Assembly: GCA_051004015.1 (NCBI GenBank)
Contig: JBPCKT010000043.1
Location: 1 to 6,527 of the forward strand
Source of the DNA: SXOA01 sp051004015
Lineage (GTDB): Bacteria; Planctomycetota; Planctomycetia; Pirellulales; Pirellulaceae
Direction: 5' to 3'
DNA: 6,527 nucleotides
Below the pieces are notes generated by a model that saw only the letters and a list, made by a program, of their open reading frames with translations, did no database searches and was not told where the DNA came from. The number at the start of each line of letters is the position of its first letter. The first letter of the stretch is position 1. Of this stretch, positions 6,437-6,527 are shown piece after piece. Both the position numbers and the translations under genes were made by a program.

Positions 6437-6503
6437 GGCGTTGCTCCACTGGATAAAGTGATGGGTGTTCTACGAACCACCCTTTACTTCTGGGGGCAAC
6501 GCC
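6437..6503 (+). other. 67-nt imperfect hairpin abutting an ATG
   Basis: The outer stem pairs GGCGTTGCTCC (6437-6447) with GGGGCAACGCC (6493-6503): 11 bp with one G·T. The apex pairs GGGTGTTC (6463-6470) with GAACCACCC (6474-6482), one bulged C, loop TAC. A TAAAG/CTTTA pair (6454-6458 and 6482-6486) may extend the middle. The 3' arm ends exactly at the base before the ATG at 6504 and contains the only G-rich stretch (GGGGG, 6492-6496) that could serve as a ribosome binding site. In plus-strand RNA the fold would hide that site. A similar arrangement limits transposase translation in IS200-type elements. Confidence 0.5.
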
Positions 6504-6527
6504 ATGAAACGTTTTATACAACAACAC
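6504..6527 (+). CDS. Possible start of a plus-strand gene cut by the window edge
   Basis: ATG at 6504 begins eight codons reading MKRFIQQH before the window ends. GGGGG lies seven bases upstream (6492-6496) as a possible ribosome binding site, inside the 3' arm of the hairpin at 6437-6503. Eight residues are far too few to name a family. Some transposases and planctomycete repeat-family proteins begin with a similar Met-Lys-Arg-Phe-Ile stretch, so a mobile-element protein is one possibility. The opposite strand is also open here, and the gene may not exist. Confidence 0.3.

Larger units (their letters stand above)
5902..6503. other. Roughly 600-base non-coding region, probably divergent
   Basis: No convincing gene lies here. 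Long open frames exist on the minus strand, including one continuous with the 366-aa protein, but their translations are basic and Pro/Arg-rich without family-like motifs. The stretch is less GC-rich than the genes in parts (especially 6100-6310) and has runs such as C7 at 6181-6187 and A6 at 6277-6282. It holds a TATAAT box (6011-6016), a GNRA hairpin (6115-6128), a TTCGC-T-GCGAA dyad (6153-6163), four TTGATTC copies, a 16-bp palindrome (6265-6280) and a long hairpin (6437-6503). If the ATG at 6504 is a real gene, this is a divergent control region. Confidence 0.55.

Noticed and set aside
5902..6480. The frame of the 366-aa protein stays open for 193 codons upstream of its ATG, giving a possible 559-aa protein.
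   Set aside because: The extra part is basic, Pro/Arg-rich and without recognisable folds, contains the TATAAT box and the palindrome, and would put the membrane anchor in the middle. A GC-rich spacer open by chance is more likely.
6168..6527. A 119-codon minus-strand frame at the right edge, starting close to the window end.
   Set aside because: No family-like motif or ribosome binding site was seen, and it runs through the palindrome, the TTGATTC copies and the long hairpin. A small unknown gene cannot be fully excluded.

Overview
The window is GC-rich and reads like part of a planctomycete genome, perhaps of the Gemmata or Pirellula type. That placement is an inference from three things. 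The cytochrome c synthetase is very long and carries a large soluble insert. Its upstream neighbour is an anchored protein with the LPEGW...NRWR...GP...FLKSVKF pattern I associate with planctomycetes. The gene boundaries are full of short perfect hairpins with three-base loops. No rRNA, tRNA or CRISPR array is visible.

Three complete genes lie head to tail on the minus strand. Read 5' to 3' on that strand they are: (i) a 366-aa membrane-anchored extracytoplasmic protein of unknown function (5901 to 4801); (ii) a 1277-aa fused ResB/CcsA (CcsBA) System II cytochrome c synthetase (4723 to 890); (iii) a 203-aa Mn-type superoxide dismutase (818 to 207). The gaps are 77 and 71 nt, and each holds a pair of hairpins. 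The second and third genes each have a GGAG six bases before the start codon. The first has no clear ribosome binding site but has a perfect TATAAT about 110 nt upstream. Co-transcription is plausible but not shown. The hairpins could attenuate or process the transcript between genes.

Functionally, CcsBA exports haem and attaches it to apocytochromes c outside the cytoplasmic membrane. The anchored protein faces the same compartment and could be a helper, though only its position suggests this. The superoxide dismutase is cytosolic and removes superoxide, a by-product of respiration.

The left edge (1-206) may hold the last 26 codons of a plus-strand gene running toward sod, followed by a short convergent spacer with hairpins. 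The right end (5902-6503) is a roughly 600-base, probably divergent, non-coding region. It is locally AT-richer and holds a promoter-like box, a GNRA hairpin, a 16-bp palindrome, four TTGATTC copies and a long hairpin. That hairpin abuts an ATG at 6504, where a plus-strand gene may begin and run off the window.
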